Origin: Dipteris shenzhenensis
Lineage: Eukaryota > Polypodiophyta > Polypodiopsida > Gleicheniales
Length of the DNA stretch: 64,000 bases
Assembly: GCA_047967505.1 (NCBI GenBank)
Contig: CM106540.1
Reading direction: 5' to 3' (one strand)
The position numbers and the translations under genes were made by a program. The notes below the pieces were generated by a model that was not told where the DNA came from, searched no databases, and worked only from the letters and a program-made list of their open reading frames with translations. Below are positions 1 through 10,835 of the stretch, piece by piece; position 1 is the first letter of the stretch, and every line of letters begins with the position of its first letter.

Positions 1-981
1 TGCTAATGTATTGACATGTTACCCAGTTTGGTGATTGGTTCCATAAGAAGAACCTCTTGAGTTAGGGAAGAACATTACAAATTTAGTGTGCTAGCAAAAA
101 ACTAAAATAGAAGTGGTAAAGTAAAAGAAAAATGAAATGCTCAAGCTATGTTCACTACCCATTTGTATTAAGATGCCAAAACTTTTTTATATACAATGAT
201 TATTTTTTCTATTCATTGGCTTGTACAATGAATGCAATCAAAGCATTGATAATTAGAGCATCAAGAAGCATACAAGTGCAAAACAAAGCTTGATGGAGCA
301 ATTATAACAAGTGTAAGGGGACGAATACATCAAATTATAGATTAAGAGATATAAGAACTTAAAACATATAGTGCAAACACACATGAAAATAAACATTGCC
401 AATGAGTTAAAAATCGCAAATAATAAATTAAAGAATAATAACAGTGTAAAATCTCTAGTGCTAGACCCATAAAACCAACTACACCTCTAAAAAAGTAACA
501 TGTATTAAAGAAACTCTCAAAGAAAGCCTAAAACTCATGAAGAAACACGTAAGATACATCACACGGCATGCACTTTAGGAAATTAGTAATCACAACAACA
601 CATCCAAGTGCAACCACTTTATCAAATGCCATGAAAGGAAATTATAGAGTAGTGATGACCATTTATGCTATGTGATGGACCACCCACATTGAATAATAAC
701 CAAAATAAATACTCAAGAATTCAAGTTGTTTTACACAAACTCAAAAGTCCAAGTTTCAACCAATGATGGACATGAAGTTATTCAAGAAAGACAAGGAGAA
801 GTAATGGCTTGACCAAAGAAATAAACCTTCCTTGGCTAGGTTCATTATGCCCTCAACCCCTCTTGAAGATTGCTTGTTCATATGAAGGATAGAACAGTGG
901 ACTTGTGAGTTTGTCCACAAATGCATAATGCACGTATTACCGAATGGCTTAGACAAAATTTGGAAAAAGAAACTACATTTT
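1..981. other. AT-rich DNA without a recognisable gene
   Basis: No frame here shows a recognisable domain. The stretch lies just beyond the integrase end of the gypsy-1 relic and may hold its lost 3' part or LTR, but I found no LTR pair or polypurine tract to support that. Confidence 0.5.
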
Positions 982-1719
982 TCATTGCTCATGTATAGAC
1001 ATCACTGGATGATGTTGCCCAGGACGCAAATCCTTCCTACCAAAGAATTGACATGGTTCACAAGTTTTGCAATACATAGTGACATCCTTGAACAAGGTCA
1101 GCCAATAGCACCCAGCATGTAAAATCTTCTTAGCTATATAGTCACCGGCATAGTGGCCTCCACAAAATCCATCATGATTATGCTTCAATACCTTAGATAC
1201 TTCATGTGCATCAATGGCCCGTCTTAGTACCCCATCCATGCCTTGACGGTACAACACCCCATCAAAGAGAGTGTAGCGCCTACTATCTCTGCGGATCTTC
1301 TTTCTCTCATAACTAGTACTTTCTAGAGGAAAGGAGAAAGCGGATTCTTGTAAAAGTGCCAACCATTTGGCCAACCGGCCCATGGGATTTAGTGATTGAA
1401 GAACCTGCTTTGCAAGACCATTGCTACAGATTATAATGAAGGACTTTCCAGCCACATAATGCTTAAATTTCTCAATGCACAACACTAAAGACAAAGCATG
1501 CTTGTTAGCTTCAGAGTAGCATCGTTTAGTTTCGAGCAATTGTCGAGAAGCAAATCGGACAGGATACATGAACTGATCCTCCCCTTGTTGGAGAAGAATA
1601 CCTGCCAAAGTGTGCTCACCAAACCTAAGATTGATATAGAAAGTCTTTGACCAATCATGATTGCACAAAATGGGTTCTGAAGCCAGAGCACTCCTCATCC
1701 CAAGAGAAATCAACTCCAT
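982..1719 (-). pseudogene. gypsy-1 RNase H and integrase zinc-binding fragment
   Basis: This 245-residue frame starts with RNase H-like sequence: the connection region, then the motif PVRFASRQL followed by a stretch like YSEANKHALSLVLCIEKFKHY. It passes abruptly to an integrase N-terminal domain with HNHDGFCGGHY and, about 35 residues later, CKTCEPCQ, which form an HHCC zinc site. The RNase H C-terminal part and linker look shortened, suggesting an internal deletion near residue 130. The frame stops before any DDE core. The start codon is only the first Met of the open frame. It is a fragment of pol, not an independent gene. Confidence 0.78.
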
Positions 1720-1810
1720 CTTTTAATAGCATAGTCATGGGTCGCATCAAAGCAGCATATTGATTAATGGAGCGGCAATAGTATCCTGCTAGATTGACAA
1801 ATGAGCGTAC

Positions 1811-2470
1811 CTAACGTTTGGTTGTTGGTGGGGAGAGCTTGAGGATAGCTTCTACCTTCTCGGGGTCATGCTTGACACCCTCGAATGGGACAATATGCCC
1901 CAATAACCTCCCTTGAGTGGCTCCAATGGTGCATTTATCAGGGTTGAGGCTACCATTTGCATCATTGACCCTTTGGAAGGCCAACCTAACCTTCATGACA
2001 TGCTCCTTCAGTGCCGAGAGTATACAAAAATCATCTAAAATTACCTCCAAGAAAACCCCCAAATAAGGAGCAAACACCATTTGCATAAATCTTTGAAAGG
2101 TAGCAGGAGCATTGGTAAGGCCAAATGGCATTACTTTGAATGCGAACGTCCCCCAAGGTGTGGCAAATGTGGTTTTAAGCGCATCCTTCTCGGCAATTTT
2201 GATTTGATAAAACCCGGAGTAACCATCACAGAAAGTATACATCTCATGACCACTTACCTTCTCAAGAATGAGGTCTTAAAAGGGCAGAGGATGATGGTCC
2301 CTCTTGGTGGCCACATTGAGTTTCTTATAATCGATGCAGACCCACCACTTGTTGTTTTTCTTTGGGGTGACTACCATTGGTGAAACCCATTCAGTATTGT
2401 GGACTGGAATAATAAACCCAGCTTCTACAAGCTTCTGCAACTCTGAGCGCAAAGCATCGGTCTATAGGGG
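1811..2470 (-). pseudogene. gypsy-1 reverse transcriptase fragment
   Basis: The open part (1811-2242) contains the RT palm motifs CDGYSGFYQI, VMPFGLTNAPATFQRF and, where YIDD or YLDD is expected, VILDDFC. The two catalytic aspartates survive but the first aromatic residue of the box is lost. It then reads into the connection subdomain (LLGHIVPFEGVKHDPEKVEA). The RT N-terminus, including a VCIDYKKLN-type motif, continues above 2242 in the same direction but is broken by a stop. The RNase H fragment lies 90 bp downstream, consistent with one decayed pol gene. Confidence 0.82.
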
Positions 2471-2649
2471 CCCTAACCTTCGATACTTCTGAGCCATTGG
2501 CTTAGCATCAGGCTTCAGCTCTATCTTGTGTTCTATGGCAATCACATGGTGAAGGTGGTGATAGTTTCTCACTTGGAGTGAGGTCAGGGGAAAGCATAGA
2601 TTCAAGATGTTGAGGACTAGCTGTTACCCTGAACGACTAAATAGTCTTC

Positions 2650-3659
2650 TTACCCTGAGCCGATAGGAAAATTCGAGGGCGACCACTTACTCCTGCGAGA
2701 TCTTTTAGTCTTCTCTGTTGGTGGGTCTGCCATCTCAGCATCTGAGGACTCTAAGAAGGACACCTTCTTCCGAGGGTGGCTCGGCAGTCCACGATTTGGA
2801 GAGGGGTCCGAGGTGGTTCGACTTCTCTTCCCAAGGTCAAGGACCTCTACGTTAGAATCCTCGATGCCTGATCCACTTAGAAGATTCACCCTTGGAATAT
2901 TGGGACATTCGGTGCGATAATGACCCTTCTGGTGGCACTCATAGCACACAACATTGGCACGTTCTCTTGGAGGGTAATTGGCTTGATTTCTGATGCCTAC
3001 CACCTCAAGCCGAAGATCATTTAGGGCCTTGGCTAGGTCATTCACTCTGGGATCTTTAGTAGGAGGGGCCGGGGGGCTCGTGGGCGAGGCTAGGGAAATC
3101 TTCTAGGCAGAGGTTGAGGATATACTCCTTGTTGAGGGGAAGCATCTAAGGGAGGACCATACATTTGAGGTGGAGGCAGTGGATACATCCCTGATGGGGG
3201 GTGGGGGTACACCCCTGAGTTGGACCCCCTAGGTTGTTGCAAGAATTGAGGGGGTTGCGGAGGGACAATCATCTTCTTTGAAGCACGATCAGATTATCTT
3301 AAAGGGTAACTTGCCATGTCAGGTGGAGCAGTGTCGTCTAACACTTTCTTTAATTTTGGCCTCTTGCATTCTTTGATATCCTTGGTGGCTGGTCCTTGCT
3401 GTTGCTCGGCCTCCTAATTTGGTACATTTATGGAAAATTAGTGGGTCATGGCACGTATTCTCAAAGCTTCAAAGCACAATTGTTCTCTTTTACCAATTGC
3501 AGAAGTTTTATTATGGTCAAAATTGCATATTGTATACAAGCCATTACACCAAATTTCTTGCTCCATTAGATGCTCCAAAATTTTTTGCTCTCTTCCAAAC
3601 AGTTGTGCAAACTCTACTAATTTTCCACTGATTCTACATCCCTGGATGTGGTTGCTCAC
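2650..3659 (-). pseudogene. gypsy-1 gag remnants with zinc knuckle
   Basis: Three open pieces in different frames: 3438-3659, a proline-rich piece at 3090-3272 (PPSGMYPLPPPQMYGPP) and 2650-3045. The last contains CYECHQKGHYRTEC, a perfect CX2CX4HX4C zinc knuckle of the nucleocapsid type, followed by a basic, serine-rich tail. Order and strand match the downstream RT. No protease motif (DTG or DSG) was seen between the knuckle and RT. The pieces are separated by stops and cannot make a full Gag. Confidence 0.7.
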
Positions 3660-3718
3660 ACAGAAAGATCATGGGCTGAAAGCTCTACATCCGAACTTAG
3701 AATCCGAAGAAGGGTTGA

Positions 3719-3970
3719 TTGAGGAGGAAGATGGGGACTGACACTAGAGGTAGAGGTCCTCCAAATCTAGCTCCTTCTCAAAGTACTGTAGACATGATAC
3801 CACCCTTGCATGGATTCGACGCGGACATTTTCGACAAAGACGTATGGAATGGAGATCCTACACATTTTGCCCTATTGAAAGAGGCATTCTCATTGCCACC
3901 TTCAGATAATGAACCGTCAAGAATTGTCACTGCGATCCTTGTCTCTCCAACCATTGGCAACAGGCTCTAA
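3719..3970 (+). pseudogene. possible N-terminal ORF1 fragment of LINE-1
   Basis: An 83-residue open frame starting MRRKMGTDTRGRGPP, with no domain I can name. Position and strand suit the N-terminus of the LINE-1 ORF1, and stop-broken sequence in the same direction (4.0-4.4 kb) leads to the recognisable ORF1 part. This is an inference from context only. Confidence 0.3.
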
Positions 3971-4469
3971 GGCCCTCATACATAGGCGTGGTCTAGGAGT
4001 TTAGAAGCGAGCTCTTCACCCCCCCATTCACATGTCGTTTTTCTAGCTCTGCCAACAAAGAAGAACATGAAAGTCAAGAGAAGCTCACAGCTCCCTCAGA
4101 CTATGAAATGCACGCAATGGAGATGACTGGGGCCCAGCAAGTGTGAACCAAGAGGAATCTCCGAACAAAGGGCAGGCAGTTTTGATGCCAACGCCACGGG
4201 TGCTCGGCTCTCGTCGACTCAACAGCCTAAAGTTGAGGAGAAGCCATCTCCTAAAAGTAAAGTGGCTGCTTTTCTTGATGAGGATAGGCTTTAGCAATCC
4301 ATAGATTGGCTTGAATCCCATGCCTTAATAGGGTATCTTCCTGGTCCTAGACCTCCAGCTGCTTAGAAAAAACTGGATAAGAAAAGGACTTGTGGTAACT
4401 AGTATTAGATTCTTAAGAAAAGGGTTCTTCTTTTTCCTTTTTGAAATAGAGGATATGGCTTAGAAGTCT

Positions 4470-4955
4470 CTCCACCATGCTCTTTGGACCATAAGGCATC
4501 AACCTCTCTATCTAGAGTTTTGGTCCTTGGACTTCAACTCTGACAAGCCTAGATCCACCTTTGTACTTGTTTGGGTAGAGCTCCTTGACCTTCCCTTCTC
4601 TTTAGTGAACCAAGCTCCCAATTTATGCAAAAGCTTAGGACAAGTGATAGATGTGGAAAAAGAGCAATTCATTAATCCTAGAGGCCCACCCCAGGTGTGT
4701 GTTAGGTTGGATGTTGCTGAGGAGCTCCCAGAGACTCTGGTGATAGCTAAGAGAAATGGGAGTGTCTACATGGAGCAGCCCATGGTATACAAGAACCTTC
4801 CTAACTCATGTTTTCTGTGTGGGTTATCAACTCACATAGTCAAAAGTTTCCCTTTAAAGAGAAATGGTCCTAAACCAATGCAAGAGCCAGCTGAACAACA
4901 GGCCAATCTCCCTCCCAAGATAAAGTGGACTATCAAAGGCAAGCCGAAAAACTAG
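4470..4955 (+). pseudogene. LINE-1 ORF1 (DUF4283-type with zinc knuckle)
   Basis: The frame from 4527 encodes a segment typical of plant L1 ORF1 proteins: VWVELLDLPFSL, an intermediate stretch ending GPPQVCVRLDVAEELPE, then a zinc knuckle-like motif. The knuckle reads CFLCGLSTHIVKSF, so the final cysteine of CX2CX4HX4C is replaced by phenylalanine. ORF1 proteins of this family bind LINE RNA. The N-terminal part of the domain lies upstream in a broken frame. The next open frame (5039-5347) has no recognised domain and links to the endonuclease. Confidence 0.72.
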
Positions 4956-5038
4956 GATCTCATGAAAAATGTAGAAACAGTGGCAGATAACAATATAGGC
5001 AAGAAGGTAGAAGATTAGAAGATTAGAAGAATCCTGTT

Positions 5039-5347
5039 ATGCAGCAAGAAAAGGAGAGAGTAACATTTCCTCTAGCAACCAACAATACTTTTGAGGCTCT
5101 CATTGACCAAGAAATAGAGAAGTGGATTCAAGATGCACAAATGGAAGAAGCTGAAATCAAACCTGGCTGGTCTAGAGAGTTTGAGGAGGATGTAAATCAA
5201 GTAGATGCCAGCATGAGTAAATCAAGTTTGGGAGAATCAAAGGAAGAACTCCCTCTGGCACAAAAACAAAATAGCCCTACTGGACCCCCTGCCAAACCTC
5301 AAGCCACTACTCCTAACAAGAGGAGGATCTCCCAAGTAAAAGGTTAG
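5039..5347 (+). pseudogene. LINE-1 spacer ORF between ORF1 and endonuclease
   Basis: A 102-residue acidic and basic, low-complexity frame (ends PNKRRISQVKG) lying between the ORF1 zinc-knuckle region and the endonuclease. It is probably the C-terminal tail of ORF1 by position. No motif was recognised. Confidence 0.4.
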
Positions 5348-5348
5348 A

Positions 5349-6185
5349 GTGTCCCACCCAAAAGCCCAACCCCCAAGGCTAAAAAGGGGAAGAGTAAGAA
5401 TGGTAAATAAACCATTCACTTTTCTTACACTTAATGTCTGTGGATTGACTGACCCTTGGAGGAGTCAAGAACTAGCAAAGTGGCTAAGAGACAGCTCTTT
5501 GTCTCCTACTTTCCTTGTGTTACAAGAGGTGAAAGTAACTAATGACACCCTGGAAAACAGACTAAAAAATGTTGACAGTAGAAGAATATGGTACTTCACA
5601 AATCATGAGGAAGGTAGAGGTGGCATTGCAATTGGGATACTCTCACACTACAAGGATTGTGTCGTCAAATGCATGCAAGACTCAAATCACAAATGGCTTG
5701 CTTTAGAATGTAAAACGAAAAGCTTTTCTTTCACAGCTATATCAATATATGCCACAATAGGATCCATGGAAAGAAGAGCCACATGGGATTCAATGTTGAA
5801 TTTAGGAAGTGATTGTGCCATTATGGGGGATTTCAATATGGTGGAGAATGCTAAAGACATATGGATGCTAAAGGGATCAGTAATCAGGGGTCTTGAACAA
5901 CAAATCCAGGAAGATCTCAAAGAAAATTTGCAAGTTGTGGACATTGGGACTGCCAGCATTTACACATGGAGCAATAGACAAGTAGGTAATTTGAGGAGAG
6001 AAGCTAGACTAGATAGAGTGTATATTGCTCAATCTCTGATTGACCAAGCACTAGAAGTCAAGCAATCTACCTTTTCCTCCCTCACATTATCAGACCACAA
6101 GCCAATGCTAGCTTGTATTGATTTGGGGAGTGGGAAGAAAGGTAACTCTTGGTTCAAAGTTGACCCCTCCTTGTTCAAGCTGTAG
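5349..6185 (+). pseudogene. LINE-1 ORF2 endonuclease domain
   Basis: A 278-residue open frame that matches the L1 apurinic/apyrimidinic-type endonuclease, which nicks target DNA to prime reverse transcription. Motifs in order: LNVCGL (about residue 28), LQEVKV (metal-binding Glu), SIYATIG, GDFNMVEN (catalytic Asp and Asn), RLDRVYI, and LSDHKPM (catalytic Asp-His). All expected catalytic positions appear present. The frame ends in a stop at 6185, after which the same polyprotein continues in other frames into RT. The Met start is just the first Met; the catalytic domain begins near FTFLTLNV. Confidence 0.85.
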
Positions 6186-6186
6186 A

Positions 6187-7415
6187 TAGTCCAAAGAAAA
6201 ATTATAGAAAATTGGAAATTTTCCTTTGTAGTAGACAACTGATTCATTGTCTCAGGGTTGGAAGGATGCTATTGAAAGGGTCCAGACAATATTAAAGGAT
6301 GCCAGAAAAAACATAGCTGCCATCAGAGCAAGGAGAATGGATAAGATTAAGAAAGAGATTGAAGAACTTGAACAAAGGGCTAGCAGTAATGATCTTAGTG
6401 CTCAACAACAATTACTGGTCAAAAGAAAAGAAATCAGGATACAGGAGTAGATCAAATTATATAATACCAAGATCTACTTCAGAGATTGGTGGGTAAGCAA
6501 GATAGATAGACCAACCAAGGAGAACTTCAAGAGGATTAGAAAAGAGAGACATATAGAGGAAATTCCTTTTTTGCAAAAGGATGATGGTGAAGTGGTTAAA
6601 TCAGAAGCAGAAAATATGGACATCATAGTCAGTCACTTCAAAAACACTTTGAGTATAGTGGACATAACAGATAACAAGGTCCTAGAGGCTAGAGATAGGT
6701 GCCAATCAGCTAGACAAACCATTGTGTCTAACTTAGACAGAAATCATCTAGAAATTGACCTCTCCCTTCAGGAACTCAAAGAGGTTGCCTTTGCAATGGT
6801 TGATGGCAAAACTCCTGGAGAAGATGGGCTACCTGCAGAATTCTACAAGTTCTTTTGGGACACTATTGGACCCTCCTTACTAGAGCTGTTTGGAGAGAGA
6901 GTGCTAAATAGGGCTTTCTTCTAGAGCACTTAAATGGAGGAGTAATTAAGCTTATACCAAAAGAAGGGGACATGACAGTTTTAAAAAATTGGAGGCCCCT
7001 CACTATGTTAAATTGTTCTTACAAGATATATGCCAAAGCAATTGCTTTGAGACTGAGAGGCAAAATGGACAAGTGGATTCTTGAGGAATAGAAAGGCTTC
7101 ATCAAGAACAGGCATCTTCTAGAAGCAATCATCAACCTATGGGAAGGTTACACTCATGCTGAAGAAAGCAATCAAGAGATTTGTTTGATTAAAATAGACT
7201 TTGATAAGGCATATGACAGACTCAATTGGGATTTTCTACTTCAGCCACTTAATAGTTTGGGGTTGGGAACCAAATTCACCTCTTATATAGCTCTGCTACT
7301 CTCTAATGCCTCTGTAAAGGTGTGTGCAAATGGAGAGATGTCTCAAAGCCTCATGTTAAAAAGGTCCATAAGACAAGGATGCCCACTGGCACCTCTCTTA
7401 TTTGATGATGAGTAA
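6187..7415 (+). pseudogene. LINE-1 ORF2 linker and reverse transcriptase, truncated
   Basis: Pieces at 6247-6450 (basic coiled linker), 6571-6924 (ends in the RT entry motif TPGEDGLPAEFYKFFW), an unframed stretch with NCSYKIYAKAIALRLR, and 7185-7415 with IKIDFDKAYDRLNWDFL and RQGCPLAPLLF. These are the finger and palm motifs of L1 RT. The frame then runs into unrelated sequence (DDE-stop) exactly where the FADD box should come. Stops are seen near 6448, 6922 and 7090. Confidence 0.82.
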
Positions 7416-8136
7416 GTCCTACTTTGGTCCTGTCATTGCAAATGTAGGCTCCTATGGAAGCAAAAATCAACAGGAAAGCCCCTTATATGAACTCGCATGA
7501 ATCTACATTAGAAAAATATATAATGGGCGGGCATCGTTAAAATTCATGATGCAAATGGTATCTTGATTTGAGAATCAAATCCAAAGCTGCAACACAAGAA
7601 CCCAAAGATGACATACAAAACTCCTTTACTTGGGAATCATTATTGAGCCAGACGCATTTCTTTGGCGTTGTAATCCAAAAAAACTTGTGAATATGGTCAC
7701 TCATTTTGTAATAAAGCAATCATATATAATCTAAAACAACTATGAATGTAAATTTTGATGCGAACAAAATCTAATCTAAGAAAAATGTTTTATAAAACCA
7801 AGAGAAACTTAATTGAAATTGTTTCCAAAGATCAAATGTTTGTCTGAAAACAAATGATTGTCTGAATGTTAGAACTATGTTACTATCACGTCATCAAGGC
7901 TCAAATTTGATAATGCACCATTTCTAATGGCTATTTTGCATCAAATAGCATAATAGAGCTTTTAAAACTCTATAAAAATATGTGTTGCCTTCTTCGAATG
8001 CGTAAATTCATTAATTTGTAACGTGGAGCTTTCAAGATGATTTAAATCCTATTATAGTAGAAATAATCAATGATTAATACATTTGAAAATACAATTATGC
8101 CAAAACATTATAGTAAATTTAGAAGCAAATAATTAC
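7416..8136. other. AT-rich DNA, possible weak 3' exon of gene X
   Basis: No recognised gene. A minus-strand open frame at 7537-7719 (motif SSLGSCVAALDLILKS) looks more protein-like than its surroundings and might be a further gene X exon, but I could not fix its splice sites. Confidence 0.3.
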
Positions 8137-8211
8137 CTTGAACTTTCTTTTTTCTTTGATAGGTTCAATGTTAAAATCCTTGTCATGACAAACTCCCCTT
8201 TTATGCTCAAT
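8137..8211 (-). pseudogene. gene X exon (25 codons, phase 0)
   Basis: On the minus strand an AG (…AAATAG) precedes and GTAATT follows an open 75-bp segment encoding IEHKRGVCHDKDF and then a basic stretch ending KEKRKFK. Exactly 25 codons, phase 0 at both ends, matching the exon 106 bp upstream. Function unknown. Confidence 0.5.
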
Positions 8212-8316
8212 CTATTTGAAAGTTAAAATCTTATGAGTATGTATACACATAATGATAGATGCTTTATTAATTCACATGAATGGATTGCTAAATTTGTATG
8301 TATAAAATCTATATAC

Positions 8317-8394
8317 TTTTGAGACATAGGAATCATTTTGCTTGGAATCCTTCTTCATCTCATCTCCCTTCACTCTTTTCAATTTCATGCTTAC
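8317..8394 (-). pseudogene. gene X exon (26 codons, phase 0)
   Basis: A 78-bp minus-strand segment between an AG acceptor (TGCTAG) and a GTATAT donor, open for 26 codons and rich in Lys, Asp and Ser (contains MKLKRVKGDEMKKDSKQND). The phase fits the next exon at 8137-8211. No domain recognised. Confidence 0.5.
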
Positions 8395-8466
8395 CTAGCA
8401 ATGCAAAATATAGGTGAAAACACCCCTTTCTTGTTTTTAAAAGATCATTTCAAAAGTTGCTCATAC

Positions 8467-8531
8467 CTTTCGAGGATGTGTACTCTTCCTAATGACATCA
8501 CTAGTAGCAATCTTGACATGCTTTTATTTTC
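8467..8531 (-). pseudogene. possible gene X exon, degraded
   Basis: A 65-bp minus-strand segment with an ATACAG acceptor and a GTATGAG donor. The frame that would join the next exon in phase 0 reads VKIATSDVIRKSTHPRK but has a TAA near its start, so it is broken or wrongly delimited. Confidence 0.35.
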
Positions 8532-9197
8532 CTGTATGATTCTGAGAAAAAACATAGCATATGTTGAAATAAAACTTTGATATTGAACGGTGCAACTTTC
8601 AAATAATTAGCAATAACTAACTTCACACGACTTGTAAAAAAATATTAGTCAAGGAAATGATAATTGGCAAGGCCGTTGGCTCTTTTGACTACTATTAAAA
8701 CTCTGAAGCCTAGTTATTTGCTGATTTAAGATTTGTTTCTAAAACAAATGACAACCAACAATACCTTAAGAAATCATTATATCAATTACTAACATTGCAT
8801 GTGCTTAATGTAGAAAGACAAAATCTTTACTTGCATGTATGACACATTTTGTAAAGTTGTCCCATCACTACTGACACCTTATAGAAGCTGCAAAAAAGAT
8901 CCATAACTTGGAAATTGTGTCCCATTTTCCACACTTAAGCAATAGTCATCCTACATTTAGCAAGGTTGCAAATTTATAAATACATTCATATTGTTTGACT
9001 CAATCGTAAATATATAAAAGCATGTTGATAAAATGCATACTTATACATGAAACTAAAATGAGGATTCCATGCTACTCATATTTGATTGATACATGCTTGC
9101 TTCTTTCTCCTACACAATTTAAGTATTTAATCAAAGTTCAAAAGTAATCTAGTATTAATCATGAGATATATTGACATAAAATATTGAGTTATCAAAC
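8532..9197. other. Intron-like AT-rich DNA of gene X
   Basis: Mostly non-coding. A minus-strand stretch at about 8.84-8.95 kb has possible acceptor and donor sites and short open pieces, but no single frame is consistent, so no exon is called. Confidence 0.35.
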
Positions 9198-9262
9198 CTT
9201 CCATCCACCTATATCCCCATCTTCATCTTTAGGGTCATCATCCCCATCAACACTCTCTAATC
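9198..9262 (-). pseudogene. gene X acidic exon
   Basis: 65 bp between a TTTGTAG acceptor and a GTTTGA donor on the minus strand. The open frame (two leading bases, then 21 codons) is very acidic: VDGDDDPKDEDGDIGG. Its entry phase does not match the phase-0 end of the preceding repeated exon, so there is an indel, a missed exon, or a wrong border. Confidence 0.42.
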
Positions 9263-9358
9263 CTACAAAATTTCATTCGAGAAAGTAAAAGATATATCTC
9301 ATGACTAAATTAAACTTTGAAATGTCAAGGATTTAACATGTGTGAAGTCACAAAGTAC

Positions 9359-9421
9359 TTGATTCAGAAAGGAGCCCATAACAGCACTCTTGTGACCCAT
9401 ATGAATTTGTGTATCATTGTC
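9359..9421 (-). pseudogene. repeat exon A1
   Basis: 63 bp, TTGTAG acceptor and GTACTT donor, 21 codons in phase 0: begins DNDTQIHMGHKSAVMG and ends SFLNQ. Confidence 0.6.
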
Positions 9422-9643
9422 CTACAATATTTTAGGGCCATCTAAGTTAAAATAACTGAAGTTTTAATGGAAATAAGGATGCACATATATCTTAAGAAAC
9501 TACTGTCAAATAAGTAAGTACGTGATTCAAAAAAGTTTCAGATGTTTAAGAAGACTCCAAACTCTTTTTAAGTCAAGAAACTAATACAAAATCAACATGA
9601 AGATCTAAAAAGTACTATGATTCCAATTGGCATATCCCTATAT

Positions 9644-9709
9644 CTCATCCAAAGGCAAATAACACATGTCTTCTTTGCTTGAGTTGTGCAAGTTAATAAC
9701 TTGCTTTTC
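9644..9709 (-). pseudogene. repeat exon B1 (donor lost)
   Basis: 66 bp, CTGTAG acceptor, 22 codons: begins EKQVINLHNSSKEDM and ends YLPLDE. The donor reads ATATAG where B2 and B3 have GTACAA and GTATAG, so the GT has become AT. Confidence 0.58.
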
Positions 9710-9805
9710 CTACAGAATTTCATTCAAGAAAATTAAAGATATTTCTCATGACTAAATTAAACTTTGAAAGGTCAAGCAATTAACATGTGTGAGGTCATAA
9801 AGTAC

Positions 9806-9868
9806 CTGATTCAGAAAGGAGCCCATAACAACACTCTCATGACCCATATGAATTTGGGTATCATTGTC
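9806..9868 (-). pseudogene. repeat exon A2
   Basis: 63 bp, TCATAG acceptor and GTACTT donor, 21 codons in phase 0: begins DNDTQIHMGHESVVMG and ends SFLNQ. Confidence 0.6.
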
Positions 9869-10039
9869 CTATGATATTTTAAGGCCATCTAAGTTAATAT
9901 AAGTGAAGTTTATTTAGAAATTAAGATGCACATATTTGTTATGAATGTGAGATAAGACAAAATGGAAATCAAGAAACTAATTCAAAATCAACATGAAGAT
10001 CTAAAAATTACTATGACTCCAATTGGTATACCCTTGTAC

Positions 10040-10105
10040 CTCATCCAAAGGCAAATTACACATGTCTTCTTTGCTTGAGTTGTGCAACGTAACAACTTTC
10101 TTGTC
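10040..10105 (-). pseudogene. repeat exon B2
   Basis: 66 bp, TTGTAG acceptor and GTACAA donor, 22 codons in phase 0: begins DKKVVTLHNSSKEDM and ends NLPLDE. The best-preserved B copy. Confidence 0.6.
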
Positions 10106-10201
10106 CTACAAAATTTCATTCAAGAAAGTTAAAGGCATATCTATTGACTGAATTAAACTATGAAAGGTCAAGGATTTAACATGTGTGAAGTCACAAAGTA
10201 T

Positions 10202-10264
10202 TTGATTAAGAAAGGAGACCGTAACAATACTCTCATGACTCGTATGGATTTGCATATCATTGTC
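10202..10264 (-). pseudogene. repeat exon A3 (donor lost)
   Basis: 63 bp, TCATAG acceptor, 21 codons: begins DNDMQIHTSHESIVTV and ends SFLNQ. The donor is ATACTT instead of GTACTT. Confidence 0.58.
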
Positions 10265-10460
10265 CTATGATGTTTTAAGGCCATCTAAGTTAATATAAGT
10301 GAAGTTTCTATAGCAATTAAGATGCACATATTTTTTAAGAAACTAATTCTGAATAAGTAAGAGCTTTAGTGAGATTATCAAAATGAAAATCAAGAAACTA
10401 ATTCAAAATCAACATGAAGATCTAAACAGTACTATGATTTCAATTTGTATATCCCTATAC

Positions 10461-10526
10461 CTCATCCAAAGGCGAATTACTCATGTCTTCTTTGCTTGAG
10501 TTGTGCAACGCCTTCTTGGTGGCTCT
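10461..10526 (-). pseudogene. repeat exon B3 (divergent start)
   Basis: 66 bp, GCTAG acceptor and GTATAG donor, 22 codons: begins RATKKALHNSSKEDM and ends NSPLDE. The first third differs from B1 and B2, yet length and phase are kept. Confidence 0.56.
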
Positions 10527-10638
10527 CTAGCATTTCCACTCTTCATTCAAGAAAGTTAAGGAATACCTCATAACTAAATTAATTATAGATAAATATAATT
10601 TAACTTTGGAATTTAACTTATGTAAAGTTACAAAGTAC

Positions 10639-10701
10639 CTGATCTAGAAAGGATCCCATAACAACGCTCCTATGACCCATATGAATTTGTGTATCATTGT
10701 C
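10639..10701 (-). pseudogene. repeat exon A4
   Basis: Same block as A1-A3: DNDTQIHMGHRSVVMG then SFLDQ, with a GTACTT donor. The acceptor region reads CACAAGAC, so the usable AG lies one base inside the block and the exon would be 62 bp, changing phase. Confidence 0.5.
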
Positions 10702-10835
10702 TTGTGATATTTACAGCCCATCTAAGTTTATATAACAAAACTCAAACACATGAATTTTTTATAGAAAGTAAGATGCATGTATTTCTTAAGAAACCAATTT
10801 AAAATAATATGAGCTCTAGTGAAATTACCAAGTAC

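Larger units (their letters stand above)
982..3660 (-). mobile_element. Ty3/gypsy retrotransposon relic (gypsy-1)
   Basis: On the minus strand the gypsy order can be read from right to left: gag fragments (3.66-2.65 kb), reverse transcriptase (about 2.47-1.81 kb), RNase H and the integrase zinc-binding domain (1.72-0.98 kb). Frames change several times and stop codons interrupt every part. The integrase catalytic core is missing below 982. No LTRs or target duplication were found, so the ends are approximate. The RT has a CDGYSGF motif and the INT domain an HHCC zinc pattern. It abuts LINE-1 on its right; the exact border is not visible. Confidence 0.8.
3700..7410 (+). mobile_element. L1-type LINE relic, 3'-truncated (LINE-1)
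   Basis: A plant L1 non-LTR retrotransposon in normal order: an ORF1 with a zinc knuckle-like motif (about 4.5-4.96 kb), an apurinic-type endonuclease (5.35-6.18 kb) and reverse transcriptase (6.2-7.41 kb). RT homology ends suddenly after QGCPLAPLLF, immediately before the expected FADD or YADD box. There is no C-terminal RT thumb, zinc-binding domain or poly(A) tail. The 5' limit is uncertain; weak ORF1-like frames begin near 3.72 kb. Several stops interrupt it, so it is inactive. Confidence 0.85.

Noticed and set aside
8840-8950. CxxC-type zinc finger (…YKMCHTC) as a gene X exon
   Set aside because: The motif depends on one of several frames and on an unsupported join to the next segment, where the frame stops at once.
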